A model generated the notes under the pieces. That model saw nothing but the letters and a program-made list of their open reading frames with translations. It did no database searches and was not told the DNA's origin. Position numbers and translations under genes: made by a program. From UBA4459 sp963776205 (lineage in GTDB: Bacteria > Bacteroidota > Bacteroidia > Bacteroidales > F082): a stretch of DNA of 64,000 nt. Shown one piece after another: positions 32,220-42,148 of the stretch; positions within the stretch are counted from its first letter, which is position 1; the number at the start of each line of letters is the position of its first letter. The stretch spans positions 372,001-436,000 of the forward strand of contig CAVZLR010000002.1 of the NCBI GenBank assembly GCA_963776205.1, read 5' to 3'.

Positions 32220-33332
32220 ATGACCAGGAATTACCATATGTTGGGCAAAATTTATCAAATAAATACCATTGATAGTTTTGAAGGGGAAATCCTGCATCAG
32301 GAGCTTGGAATTTATCCAATTGCAAAACAAGACGATACTATAGATATTACGATTAACTACCTCGACAAATTAGAAAATAAAATTCCCATCTTAAAAAATC
32401 CTTCTATCCATTTATATTATAAAGACAGCTTCAGATGGGAACTAATAAATGCATCCATTGAGTTTCACTTTAACAATAAGCAATTAATACAAATTGACTT
32501 TTGTATTAAGCAGGGTGGCAAGATAAAGGCCATGGCCAATAAATGGTTTAGTTACCAATTTACGAATCGGAAAGAATCAATTGGTTTTATTTTTCATGAA
32601 CTTGTCTTAATTCCTTCTGCTTTTTTCTCCCCGGATATGTCTGTCGTGCATGCTTCAGCGATTGATGCTGATGGTGCCATTTTATTTGGTGGCACCGGCG
32701 GTGTTGGAAAAACTTCACTGGAACTCGAATTATGCAATAATCACAATAAAAATTTCTTTGCCGATGATATTGTGGTTGTTAATAATAAAGGAGTTGCTTT
32801 TCCTAATTTATCTTACCCAAAAATTTATGGCTATAATTTGGTTAATAATGAGGATGTAAGAAAAAAGATATTTTCACAAACTGGATTTTTTGACAAGCTT
32901 CATTGGCAAACACGTAAATCAATAAACCCAGCTATTGTCAGACGCCGGGTTAATCCTGTTGATTTGTATGGTCATATTACTAATCAACCAAAAAAACTAA
33001 AAACCTTTTATATATTGGTTAAAGACGGAACCGTAAATCAGATTGAGAAAAGCAATATCGGTAAGGAAGAAGCATCTAAATTAAACAGCTTGGTGTTGGA
33101 AACAGAATATCATATCTTTTATAAGCATTTGCTTTGGGACGAATTCAACAGCATGATTGCATCATCTGCACCAAGACTTAATTACGCTGATTTGACAGAA
33201 AATATTGAACAAAATTTTCTGTCAACACTTACCAACGCTGAATCTTATATCGTAAAAATCCCACTTCATATCAAACACAATAAATTCCTTGAACAAATGT
33301 CAGATATTGTGCTAAGTGGTTCCCGTACTTAA
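32220..33332 (+). CDS. HPr-kinase-like P-loop protein in a glycan cluster
   Basis: 370 residues. The centre has a Walker A motif GGTGGVGKTS (about residues 156-165), preceded by HASAIDADGAILF and followed by FFADDIVVVN, the arrangement of HPr kinase/phosphorylase C-terminal domains and of HprK-related proteins found beside polysaccharide and peptide-modification genes. The N-terminal 130 residues resemble no family I recognise. The start is 18 bases after the glycosyltransferase stop. It probably phosphorylates a protein or glycan intermediate, but the HprK catalytic details cannot be confirmed by eye. Confidence 0.65.
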   Translation: MTRNYHMLGKIYQINTIDSFEGEILHQELGIYPIAKQDDTIDITINYLDKLENKIPILKNPSIHLYYKDSFRWELINASIEFHFNNKQLIQIDFCIKQGGKIKAMANKWFSYQFTNRKESIGFIFHELVLIPSAFFSPDMSVVHASAIDADGAILFGGTGGVGKTSLELELCNNHNKNFFADDIVVVNNKGVAFPNLSYPKIYGYNLVNNEDVRKKIFSQTGFFDKLHWQTRKSINPAIVRRRVNPVDLYGHITNQPKKLKTFYILVKDGTVNQIEKSNIGKEEASKLNSLVLETEYHIFYKHLLWDEFNSMIASSAPRLNYADLTENIEQNFLSTLTNAESYIVKIPLHIKHNKFLEQMSDIVLSGSRT

Positions 33333-33474
33333 TAATATTCAACATATATAACCGAAATTTTTATCTAAGCCTTTCTTTTATAAATTTACACACGATTTAA
33401 AATAGCTCAAATGGGTATATGTTTTTATTTGCAAATACCTTTATCAGTAAATTCAATTGTAAACAAGTAATACA

Positions 33475-34968
33475 TTGGGCATCATTCAAAAACAAAGTAT
33501 CTCGGGAACTATCTATTCGTACATAGGAGTTGCACTGGGCTTTATTACTGTTGGCATACTTTATCCGCGCATATTCTCGACTGAGGAGGTAGGACTTTTA
33601 AGAATATTGGTATCCTATTCCACACTGTTTGCTCAATTTGCCAGCCTGGGAATTAATACCGCCACTATTAAATTGTTTCCATTTTTCAGAAATATTGAGA
33701 AGAAACACCATGGTTATTTGGGTATGGCGCTCATTGTTTCCATTGTAGGTTTGATGATTGTTATTCCGGCTTATTTAATGCTTCGCCCTTATTTCCTGGA
33801 ACACGGACAGGAAAAATCTGAATTGTTTAACACCTATTTTTATTACGTTGTTCCATTAATTGTTTTTACACTTTTGTTTAATCTACTCGACACGTATTAC
33901 CGTGTTTTGTACAATGCTGTTAAAGGAATCGTTTTTAAGGAAGTAGTCCAAAGGGTATTGATCCTTCTGGTAATTGTTGCGTACTTTTTAAATCTAATAA
34001 GCTTTGATTTAACTGTTATTCTCTATGTTGTGGCTTTGATCACACCTACTTTTTTCCTGGTTTATTCGGTGCTAAGAAGCGGACAGTTCTTTTTAAAACC
34101 CGATTTTTCTTCTATCGATAAACCATTACGAAAACAACTTATTGATGTCAGTTTTTTTGGGATGATCACCACGTTTTCAGGCATGTTGGTATTAAATATT
34201 GATGTCATTATGGTTGAACGTTTCATGGGATTGAGCTCTGCCGGAATTTACACTGTAACTTTCTTCTTTGGAACACTTATACTTGTTCCGCTGCGAACCA
34301 TGGGTAAAATAGGATCAGTTGTAATTTCAGATGCATGGAAGGCAAATGATCTGGTAACAATAAATAATATTTACAAGAGAAGCAGCATTAGTCTAAGTGT
34401 TCTTGGATTTTTATTATTCATTGGCATTTGGGGGAATATCGACAATATCTTTATGATTATTAAAGATGACTATCTACCAGGGAAATTTGTGATCCTTTTT
34501 ATCGGTTTGGCCAACCTGACAGATATTGCGCTCGGCATAAATCCACAGATTATTACCAACTCAAAGTATTACAGGTATATTTCTTATTTCCTTTTCATAT
34601 TTGCCATTTTGCTTATTGCCACAAATCTAATATTGATTCCTGTATTGGGTATTGTTGGAGCTGCCTTGGCATCGCTTATTTCAAAATTCATCTACAACTT
34701 TATTAAGTTCATTTTTCTTTATAAAAAGTTTCATTTTCAGCCATTTGACTACAAGTTTATTTTACTTCTAATAATTTCAATCACAGCATATGTTGTTTCC
34801 CTTCTGATTCCGCAACTATCAAATTATATCATTGATATTCTTGTTCGATCAACAGTCATTTCAGTCGTATTCTTAGCACCGGTTTATTTATTGAAAATTT
34901 CTGACGATGTTAACAGGAAAGTCAATGAAGCTTTTTCATTTCTTATAAATCGAACTAAATCCAATTAA
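33475..34968 (+). CDS. Polysaccharide flippase (Wzx/MVF-like, oligosaccharide translocase)
   Basis: 497 residues with about 14 membrane segments, the layout of the polysaccharide transporter family that moves lipid-linked glycan units across the inner membrane. The N-terminus GIIQKQSISGTIYSYIGVALGF and LLRILVSYSTLFAQFASLGI are typical of Bacteroidota members. The start is TTG at 33475; the local ACATTGGGC could instead be ATGGGC with one extra T, which would restore an ATG at the same place. The 142-base gap upstream holds no gene. Neighbouring glycosyltransferases suggest surface glycan export. Confidence 0.88.
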   Translation: MGIIQKQSISGTIYSYIGVALGFITVGILYPRIFSTEEVGLLRILVSYSTLFAQFASLGINTATIKLFPFFRNIEKKHHGYLGMALIVSIVGLMIVIPAYLMLRPYFLEHGQEKSELFNTYFYYVVPLIVFTLLFNLLDTYYRVLYNAVKGIVFKEVVQRVLILLVIVAYFLNLISFDLTVILYVVALITPTFFLVYSVLRSGQFFLKPDFSSIDKPLRKQLIDVSFFGMITTFSGMLVLNIDVIMVERFMGLSSAGIYTVTFFFGTLILVPLRTMGKIGSVVISDAWKANDLVTINNIYKRSSISLSVLGFLLFIGIWGNIDNIFMIIKDDYLPGKFVILFIGLANLTDIALGINPQIITNSKYYRYISYFLFIFAILLIATNLILIPVLGIVGAALASLISKFIYNFIKFIFLYKKFHFQPFDYKFILLLIISITAYVVSLLIPQLSNYIIDILVRSTVISVVFLAPVYLLKISDDVNRKVNEAFSFLINRTKSN

Positions 34969-35045
34969 TTACGTATCATTTGTTGGTTATAGATAACATT
35001 ACCGGGTTATTTATCCCGGAAAAGGAAAGATTGACCATCTAAATT

Positions 35046-36035
35046 ATGGATAAAAAGCTGAAGATATGTTTCGTGGGCAGCGGGGCAATAACAACCTCTA
35101 TGGGCAATGTTATCTGCCTTAAAGAGACTTATGAAGTAACGCTGTTGTCGATAGAAGAAGATGTTGTGAAATCGATAAATGAGGACCATTTAAACCGAAA
35201 ATATTTTCCTAATGTCAGGCTTCACCCTTCACTTAAAGCTACTTCTGACAGGGGTATTTTACGAACTTCAGATGTTATTTTTCTCGGAATTCCATCCAAT
35301 GTAGTAGTGAGTTATGTACGCAATACCAAGGAATTATTCAACCCCAACGCATTGGTTGTTAATCTAGCCAAAGGATTTGGTGTCGATCATAAGACAATTC
35401 CTCAGGGACTCTCAAGGGAAATTGACAACCCTATTTTTAGTATGAAAGGGCCATCGTTTGCCAGGGAGATCATCAATAACCTGCCTACTGGTTTTACCTT
35501 GGTATCAAAGCGTGAAAGGTATTTTAAAGGATTTGAGGAAATATTTAAGGATACCAGCATCCACCTCGACTTTTCCAGTGATGTATATGGTGTTGAAATG
35601 GCTAGTATCCTAAAGAATGTTTATGCCATTATCGTGGGTATCGTGGATGCCCATTTCGATTCGCCTAACCTCAGATCGTTAATCATTACCAAGTCTATCA
35701 ACGAGATGCGTGTAATTATGACCAGGTTTGGTGGCAAGGAAGAAACCATGTTCAAATATTGTGGTTTTGGTGATTTTAGCCTGACCGCATTAAATGACCT
35801 TAGCCGCAACAGAACACTGGGTCTGTTGATTGGGAAAGGGTTTTTTACAACTGACATCTCAGAAAAAGTTGTTTTAGAAGGCCGCATTGCTACCAATGTT
35901 TTTGTGGAAGAGATTGCCAAAAAGCGGAATATAAAAACCAAAAACCTAATGCTGAAAGAACTTTACAAGGTTTTTAATGAGCCTAATTACGATCTGGCCA
36001 ATTTCGTAAACCGGATTATTTCTATTACCCCTTAA
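35046..36035 (+). CDS. gpsA: NAD(P)-dependent glycerol-3-phosphate dehydrogenase
   Basis: GpsA interconverts dihydroxyacetone phosphate and sn-glycerol 3-phosphate, the backbone of phospholipids. The 329-residue protein starts with a nucleotide-binding strand (ICFVGSGAITTSMGNV), has NLAKGFG and MKGPSFAREI, the catalytic Lys region YGVEMASILKNVYAI, and CGFGDFSLTALNDLSRNRTLG, in the family order. The first nucleotide motif is looser than the classical GxGxxG. It converges on the minus-strand glycosyltransferase with an 11-base overlap of the two 3' ends. Confidence 0.88.
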   Translation: MDKKLKICFVGSGAITTSMGNVICLKETYEVTLLSIEEDVVKSINEDHLNRKYFPNVRLHPSLKATSDRGILRTSDVIFLGIPSNVVVSYVRNTKELFNPNALVVNLAKGFGVDHKTIPQGLSREIDNPIFSMKGPSFAREIINNLPTGFTLVSKRERYFKGFEEIFKDTSIHLDFSSDVYGVEMASILKNVYAIIVGIVDAHFDSPNLRSLIITKSINEMRVIMTRFGGKEETMFKYCGFGDFSLTALNDLSRNRTLGLLIGKGFFTTDISEKVVLEGRIATNVFVEEIAKKRNIKTKNLMLKELYKVFNEPNYDLANFVNRIISITP

Positions 36036-37329
36036 TATGGTTTAAAACTTCTGCCATTTTTTTCGTCAGATGTTGTCTTTCAAATTCATCTGTATTTTGG
36101 CATTCAACCACCAGGCTATTTCTCTTGAACTTTTTATAAGCTTCCTCTAAAAACTCTTTTAGCGATCTTATTTCATTAAAATCAAACACTTCCCCACACT
36201 TTTTATTACGAATAATATGGGCTGCATCACCGTCAACCGGGCCAATGCAAATGATGGGTGTGCTGGATGCCAGATATTCGAAGATCTTACCAGTCAGAAT
36301 TAACTTTGCATTTGGGGTATCATTTATAAGAAGTAATAGAAGTGATGCGCTCTTTTGCTCGTCAATTACCCGGTTATGAGGCAGATAGTCAATGGAGATC
36401 AGGTATTTTTCCAGCCCTGACCGATTCAGCGACTCGATGGCATTAAAATCAATTTTACCGATATTTTTTATCTCCAGATCGTTTTCAAATTGCTTATTTT
36501 CGGATACCAGTTCCTGTAGCGCCTGCCAAAGATTTTCAGGATTGCGGGTTTTTGTTAACGACCCGATATGCGACAGGGTAAACTTTTCTGATTTTATAAC
36601 TTCAACACCTTCCTTTATATCCGCTTTATCATATCCGTTCGGAATGAAAAAATAATCTCTCTCCACTTTGGCTTTAAAATCTCTTATCATTCCCGGGCTC
36701 ACTACTGTTACAGCATCAGCACTTGTTAATACTTTTTTTTCCAGTTTATGATGGATACGGTCCGCTCTTTTACCCAATTTTAACTGATGATAGTAATCAA
36801 TATTGGTCCAGGGATCGCGAAAATCAGCAAGCCAGGAAATATTTAATTTGTTTTTCAAATGATAGCCGATCATGTGCATGCTATGCGGTGGGCCAGTGGT
36901 AACAATAACGTCAATTTTATTCTCAGGCAAATATTTCGACAGAAATTTAACGGATGGTTTTATCCATGATTTACGGGCATCCGGGATGAATAAATTACCC
37001 CTTATCCAAACGGAAAGGTTTTCCAGTAACTTATATTTCGAGCCGGACTCAGACAAGAAGGCAGTTTGAATTTTTTGGTCTTTCGATTTCCCTGTCAGTT
37101 TTTTATAAAACCTATATGGTTCATTGATCGGTTTTTTAATAACCGTTAGGTTTTCGGGTATATCTTTTAAAAGTGATGGGTCCTCTACCGGACCTTCCGG
37201 GTTTTCAGGTGTATAAATAACCGGTTCCCAACCAAAACTTCTGAGGTATTTGGCAAATTTCAGCCAGCGTTGCACGCCTCCTCCTCCACTTGGTGGCCAG
37301 TAGTATGTTATGATGAGGACTTTTTTCAA
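36025..37329 (-). CDS. Glycosyltransferase, family 4 type
   Basis: 434 residues, GT-B fold. The N-terminus MKKVLIITYYWPPSGGGGVQRWLKFAKYLRSFGW is characteristic of Bacteroidota GT4 enzymes; VTTGPPHSMHMIGYHLK and LADFRDPW follow, then the donor half with FFIPNGYDKAD, LSHIGSLTKTRNPENLW and the C-terminal KIFEYLASSTPIICIG donor site. No membrane helix. Probably in surface glycan assembly; specificity unknown. The 3' end overlaps gpsA by 11 bases on the opposite strand. Confidence 0.88.
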   Translation of the reverse strand: MKKVLIITYYWPPSGGGGVQRWLKFAKYLRSFGWEPVIYTPENPEGPVEDPSLLKDIPENLTVIKKPINEPYRFYKKLTGKSKDQKIQTAFLSESGSKYKLLENLSVWIRGNLFIPDARKSWIKPSVKFLSKYLPENKIDVIVTTGPPHSMHMIGYHLKNKLNISWLADFRDPWTNIDYYHQLKLGKRADRIHHKLEKKVLTSADAVTVVSPGMIRDFKAKVERDYFFIPNGYDKADIKEGVEVIKSEKFTLSHIGSLTKTRNPENLWQALQELVSENKQFENDLEIKNIGKIDFNAIESLNRSGLEKYLISIDYLPHNRVIDEQKSASLLLLLINDTPNAKLILTGKIFEYLASSTPIICIGPVDGDAAHIIRNKKCGEVFDFNEIRSLKEFLEEAYKKFKRNSLVVECQNTDEFERQHLTKKMAEVLNHIKG

Positions 37330-37347
37330 TTTCCTTTTTTTATTCGA

Positions 37348-37458
37348 TTGTCATTCTTAATGAAGTCATGCTTTTGATTAACGTCGAGGAATCTCATCTT
37401 GTCATTTTAATTCGCGCTTGGGTAAAATTATATTCTTAACTATCGTTCAGAATGACAA
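37348..37458. repeat. REP-like inverted repeat between two genes
   Basis: TTGTCATTCT (37348-37357) is mirrored exactly by AGAATGACAA (37449-37458), with ATGAAGTC and GAGGAATCTCAT in between. The pattern (GTCATTCT, AATGAAGT, GAATCTC) resembles the dispersed intergenic repeat seen in many Bacteroidota and other genomes. Whether other copies exist cannot be judged from this window. Confidence 0.4.
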
Positions 37459-37480
37459 ATATTCTATTTAAGTCTAACAA

Positions 37481-39970
37481 TTATTTCTTATCAAATAATC
37501 TCTTCCCCTCATACACCAACATGCCAAGAACCAGCAATATCAGCAGTAACGAACTGGCAAAAGAAATCTTCTCTCCAATCACCCACACCCTGGGTTCAAA
37601 TTTAAATTCAATGGTTCCGCTTCCGTCAGGAACTACTAAAGCTCGCAATACATAGTTCGACCTGAAGTATGGTACTTTTTCACCGTTCAGGTAAGCATTC
37701 CATCCTTTTTCGTAATAAATTTCAGAAAATACTAACAGTTGCTCTTTGCCTGCATTATAGCTATAAGTTATATGATTTGGCTCGTATGATTTCAGCATAA
37801 CACTTGCCGATAGATCTTTTTGAAATGATTTATTTTTTAACTGCTCCGCAAACCTTTGATCAATAATGGCTGTTTCACTGAGCAGATACTTATCAAGTGC
37901 TGCAATTTCCTCATCTGCTGAGTTGACTACCACATAATTTTGAACAAACCAGGCATGTCCGAATGCATTCCCATTGAATAAAGGTGGAGCTCCCGGGTTA
38001 TAAATCATATACTTGGTATTGAGCATATTCAATACCTGGGTTCCTGCAAACAGACGGTCTATCTTTTCTTGTGTAACCCCGGATTGTAACACCTCAATAA
38101 TTCCGCTAATCTCAGGTTGAATATACGCTTCAATCAAATCCTGATACCGTTGCAATTTAGCACCGTGATACCCACCAATCGATTTATGGAAATACGAGCA
38201 ACTGGCATCATTAAAGGTGCTTTTACTAATATCAAGCACCCTGAAATCAGGATCATTATCTTTTAAAATTTCATTGTTCGCATTGCTTGCTACAAAAGGT
38301 ACTTCAACTATGCGTGCTCTTTCAAAGTTGCCGTTATTTATATATCTCCAGTTAATAGTTGCCATATCAGCGATGAGCATTACGGCCAACACACCAATTA
38401 AAACGCCTTTGTTTATATGACCCTTCACGTAAGCCCATAGAAAAGCACCTGCCAGTATGATAAATATAAAACTACGGATGGCATCTGCTTTAAAAATAGC
38501 GATTCTCACATCTTCGAGGCTGCTTATAAAAGCGGCAACCTGCACCGGGTCAGCACTGCCTTTTAAGCTTTCGAACTGCTGCAATTCAAACTGGCTGAGG
38601 AAATTAAAAAATACGGAAGGGAACAGATAAAATAACAAAGTTATTCCGGCAGTAATCCCCAATGCAAAATACAATGGTTTGGGCTGTGCTTTCAATTCTT
38701 CTCTTTTTTTAATAACCGCTCCCAATGCCATAAAAGCCAGTATGGGTATCGTAAGCTCAGCAATCACCAAAGTCATGGATACAGCGCGGAATTTATTGTA
38801 GCCCGGAATATAATCAATGAAGAAATCGGTAAAAGGCATGAAATTTTTACCCCAGGCAAGGAAAATGGACAGAACAGTTGCTGCGAGCAAGGCCCATTTA
38901 AATTTGCTTCTGACAATAAAAATCCCAACACAAAAAGGAACATCACGATGGCTCCCACGTAAACAGGACCTGAAATTCCCGGCTGATCACCCCAGTATGA
39001 ACTTTGACGTGCTATTTCACCCCTGAAATTTCGATCCGCTTTTTCCAGTGCTTTTTGCTGCCCAATAATTCCCGATGCGCCTCCTTTTGCATTTGGTATT
39101 AATAGTGACCATGTTTCGCCAATACCGTAACTCCAGTTCGTAATATAGTCCTTATCGAGTCCACCTGATTTATTCTCCTGATTTTTGGTTAACTCAGGTT
39201 TGCCACGCATGGTATCCTTACCATAATCGTAAGTAGCCCAAAGATTTGTAATGTGTGTTGAAGCCCCTAATAATGCTCCCACTACAAGTATGACCGTAAT
39301 TTTAGCAAAATGCGGCAATTGCTTTTTTTGTATAGCCCTGATCAATTCATATATTCCATAGATAACTACTAACATTAACAAATAATAGGTGATCTGCAGG
39401 TGCCCGGCGTGAATCTGCAGTGCCAGCGCCACAGTAAACAGGAGGGCTCCCGGCCATATCTTTCCCCTGAATGACAGGATAATTCCGGCCAGCACTGGTG
39501 CCATATAGCCAATGGCATGTGCTTTTGAAGTATGCCCTGCCCCCAGTATTATAAAGAAATATGACGAGAGTGCGAATGCGATCGCCCCGAGCAAACTCAC
39601 CCATGGATCATTCTTTAATACCAGCATCAGTATGAAAAAACCCAAGAAAATAGAGGAAAACGTAATTGGCCGGATAAGGTAATCCCAACATCAGCACTTT
39701 ATCGATATACCTGACCAGGTTGGCCTGGTATTTTACGGAAATCTGCCATGCAGGCATACCTCCAAACATGGAATTTGTCCACAATGCTTCTTCACCGGTT
39801 TTTTCCCTGAAATCAACGATTTCTTTCGACATACCCTTGAACATGGTTATATCATGTTGATTTAGTTTTTTCCCTTCCAGTAATGGAGAAAAGTAAGTAA
39901 ATGTGATGGCTAAAAAAACAATAATGGCTACAAGATAGGGAGCCGACTTTTTAATCAATTGTTTATCCAT
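37481..39970 (-). CDS. YfhO-family multi-spanning membrane protein, two compensating frameshifts
   Basis: Three frames (39608-39970, 38773-39645, 37481-38890) form one protein of 829 residues. Hallmarks are the N-terminal TFTYFSPLLEGKKLNQHDI, WTNSMFGGMPAWQ, a run of about 12 membrane helices, and a C-terminal extracytoplasmic domain ending in a last membrane helix; PGYNKFRAVSM is a typical YfhO stretch. One extra base near 39634-39643 (T or G run) and one missing base near 38919-38927 break the frame; they cancel, and 2,490 bases is a multiple of three. YfhO proteins are GT-C-like and implicated in glycosylation of surface polymers. Starts 30 bases after the DUF4834 gene. Confidence 0.8.
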
Positions 39971-40000
39971 TAAAAATGATATTTCATGTTAATCAAAAAA

Positions 40001-40267
40001 TTATGTTTCAAGGTCCTCAAATTCCACGTATTCACCGAAATCGCCCTCATCTTTTTTTGTTTTTTTTCTGGCTTGATTGATTTTGACTTCGCCCTCTTTT
40101 TTCTGATGTGCGTTTCCACCAGCCTGATCAAATCCCTGGTAAAATTTTTCTTGTTGCTTCTTTACATAACGGCCCATCAACCAGGGTAATCCATAACGTA
40201 AAAACAGCCTGAATGCATAGCCGAGGAGTATAAATATCAATATGGCACTTAGAATAAATTCCATCAT
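40001..40267 (-). CDS. Small membrane protein, DUF4834-like
   Basis: 88 residues: one N-terminal membrane helix (about 3-25, EFILSAILIFILLGYAFRLFL) followed by a charged cytoplasmic tail rich in Lys, Glu and Gln ending FGEYVEFEDLET. This layout and the ending match the small DUF4834 proteins of Bacteroidota. Two adjacent ATGs could both start it. It precedes the YfhO gene by 30 bases, so the two are probably co-transcribed. Function unknown. Confidence 0.7.
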   Translation of the reverse strand: MMEFILSAILIFILLGYAFRLFLRYGLPWLMGRYVKKQQEKFYQGFDQAGGNAHQKKEGEVKINQARKKTKKDEGDFGEYVEFEDLET

Positions 40268-40310
40268 TCAGATGCTTTTAAAAACTCATGCGAAGTTATT
40301 GCTTTTTACT

Positions 40311-40344
40311 AAAACGAAAAAGGAGGTATATAAAATACCTCCTT
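40311..40344 (-). terminator. Intrinsic terminator of rpmH
   Basis: Minus strand: AGGAGGTAT pairs with ATACCTCCT across a short loop and is followed by TTTTCGTTTT. It lies about 45 bases after the rpmH stop. Confidence 0.8.
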
Positions 40345-40388
40345 GTCCATATTTTTGCCAGAATTAGAATGAAATTCTAATCCTTATG

Positions 40389-40541
40389 TTATTTCATTTC
40401 GTCAGAAACCGTCAATCTTTTTCTTCCTTTTGACCTTCTTCTCTTGAGCACTTTACGGCCATTCACACTGGCCATTCTTTCGCGAAAGCCATGTTTATTT
40501 CTTCTTTTTCTGTTTGAAGGTTGAAATGTTCTCTTAACCAT
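40389..40541 (-). CDS. rpmH: 50S ribosomal protein L34
   Basis: A 50-residue highly basic protein with the L34 signature: it starts MVKRTFQPSNRKRRNKHGFR, continues with RERMASVNGRKVLKRRRSKGRKRL and has a short extra tail ending SDEMK. It is shorter than usual ORF-length cut-offs. A near-perfect Bacteroidota promoter lies just upstream and a strong terminator just downstream, so it is transcribed alone. It is not next to rnpA or dnaA here. Confidence 0.97.
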   Translation of the reverse strand: MVKRTFQPSNRKRRNKHGFRERMASVNGRKVLKRRRSKGRKRLTVSDEMK

Positions 40542-40561
40542 TGTTCTTTATTTTGGGAGTG

Positions 40562-40591
40562 CAAAAATAGACTTTTTTCTTTGAACTCAAA
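40562..40591 (-). promoter_or_regulatory. Bacteroidota sigma-A-type promoter of rpmH
   Basis: Minus strand: TTTG (40591-40588), 18 bases, then TATTTTTG (40569-40562), matching TTTG-N19-TAnnTTTG. The ATG follows 20 bases after the -7 box. Confidence 0.75.
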
Positions 40592-40614
40592 AAACTTTGT
40601 AAAAAAATCTTCAA

Positions 40615-40651
40615 AAATGAAAAAAATCCCGGTGTAAATTTTCCACCGGGG
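40615..40651 (-). terminator. Intrinsic terminator of pepD
   Basis: Minus strand: CCCGGTGG...CACCGGG hairpin followed by ATTTTTTTC, 24 bases after the pepD stop. Confidence 0.8.
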
Positions 40652-40674
40652 TTTACAATTCAAATTATTGTTGG

Positions 40675-42138
40675 TTATTTCTTTTCAGGAACATGTTTTA
40701 AAGTTTCCACAAGGAAATCATAAAACAACTCCACCGTATCAATCTTCACCATTTCGTCAGGTGAGTGCGGGTTACGAATGGTAGGTCCAAAGGAGATCAT
40801 ATCCCAATTAGGGTATGTAGCACCCAGAATACCACATTCCAGTCCGGCATGAATTACCTTCACTTCAGGTACTTTTCCATACTTGTTGTTATAGATTTCT
40901 TTCATCTCTTTCAGAATGTCGGAATCCGGATTTGGTTTCCAGCCCGGATAAGCACCTTCGCTAACTGCTTTGGCTCCTGCCGCTTCAAAAACAGTTCTGA
41001 TCTCAGCCGATAATTTATCCCTGTCAGCATCAACTAAACTCCTGTTCAGGGTGCAAAGCTCAATTTTCTTTCCATCCGATTTAACAATGGCCAGGTTGGT
41101 TGAAGTTTCAACAATTCCTTTTACGCTTTCACTCATTTTGATTACGCCATTCGGACAACCAGCTACCGCATCATACAAGTTTTTCTGAGTTTTTTCATCG
41201 ATAATTTTTGCTGGTACTTCAGTTGTTTCAGCAATAACTACGAGACCCGGATCTGCTTTTTTAAATTCATCCTGAGCAATTTCTTCAAATTCGCTCACAA
41301 ATGCTTCAAAGCCTTCCTTATTTTCTTCAGGAACAACTACCGTAACGAATGATTCACGTGGAATGGCATTTCTTAAACTTCCACCGTTGATTTCTGCCAG
41401 ACGAACACCATATTTTTCAAATGCTTTCATCAGCAATACATTCATTATTTTGTTGGCATTTCCACGACCAAGGTGAATATCCAGTCCTGAGTGACCGCCT
41501 TTCAGGCCTTTCACACTTACTTTATATGCAGCTACTCCTTCAGGTGTTGCTTCTGCTTTGTAGGTGTATGCACCATTGGTATCCACACCACCGGCACAGC
41601 CAATATATAATTCACCTTCATCTTCCGAATCGAGGTTCATCAGAATATCACCATCAATTACACCTGGCTTCAAGTTTTCTGCACCAGTCATCCCGGTTTC
41701 TTCATCCATGGTAATCAATACTTCAATTGGTCCATGTTCAATATCAGTAGCTTGCAGCACTGACATGCCTGCAGCTACACCCATACCATTATCGGCACCC
41801 AGGGTAGTTCCTTTTGCTGTTACCCACTCACCATCAATATAAGCATCAATCGGATCCTTTTCAAAATCGTGAACGGTATCCGCATTTTTCTGAGGTACCA
41901 TGTCCATATGTCCCTGAAGGATCACGCCTTTGCGGTTTTCCATACCCGGGGTAGCTGGTTTTTTTATGATCACATTACCAACTTCATCAACGATGGTTTC
42001 CAACTTCAGGTCTTCACCGAATTTTTTCAGGTAAGCAATTACTTTTTCTTCTTTTTTAGAGGGCCTTGGTATTTGTGTTAACTCATAAAAGTTTTTCCAA
42101 ATACTTTCCGGCTTTAGTTTTAATATGTCTTTACTCAT
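40675..42138 (-). CDS. pepD: Aminoacyl-histidine dipeptidase (cytosol non-specific dipeptidase, M20 family)
   Basis: 487 residues. PepD is a zinc metallopeptidase cleaving dipeptides, including X-His, in the cytoplasm. Metal and catalytic motifs: QGHMDMVPQKN (His and Asp), LGADNGMGVAAG (bridging Asp), MDEETGMTGA (general-base and metal Glu), and NLDSEDEGELYIGCAGG, all in family order, with the C-terminal IHAGLECGIL metal ligand region. No signal peptide. It begins 10 bases after the stop of an MFS transporter gene, suggesting an operon of peptide uptake and hydrolysis. Terminated by the hairpin at 40615-40651. Confidence 0.95.
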   Translation of the reverse strand: MSKDILKLKPESIWKNFYELTQIPRPSKKEEKVIAYLKKFGEDLKLETIVDEVGNVIIKKPATPGMENRKGVILQGHMDMVPQKNADTVHDFEKDPIDAYIDGEWVTAKGTTLGADNGMGVAAGMSVLQATDIEHGPIEVLITMDEETGMTGAENLKPGVIDGDILMNLDSEDEGELYIGCAGGVDTNGAYTYKAEATPEGVAAYKVSVKGLKGGHSGLDIHLGRGNANKIMNVLLMKAFEKYGVRLAEINGGSLRNAIPRESFVTVVVPEENKEGFEAFVSEFEEIAQDEFKKADPGLVVIAETTEVPAKIIDEKTQKNLYDAVAGCPNGVIKMSESVKGIVETSTNLAIVKSDGKKIELCTLNRSLVDADRDKLSAEIRTVFEAAGAKAVSEGAYPGWKPNPDSDILKEMKEIYNNKYGKVPEVKVIHAGLECGILGATYPNWDMISFGPTIRNPHSPDEMVKIDTVELFYDFLVETLKHVPEKK

Positions 42139-42148
42139 TTTTAATTGA

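Noticed and set aside
34998..35040. Hairpin ACCGGG...CCCGG between the flippase and gpsA as a terminator
   Set aside because: The stem is short and is followed by A-rich, not T-rich, sequence on the plus strand; neither flanking minus-strand gene would need it.
40463..40663. 66-codon minus-strand frame over rpmH
   Set aside because: Out of frame with the L34 reading frame, which matches the family perfectly and has its own promoter and terminator.
40268..40674. Replication origin near rpmH
   Set aside because: rpmH can lie next to dnaA/oriC, but no dnaA, rnpA or cluster of DnaA boxes is visible here.
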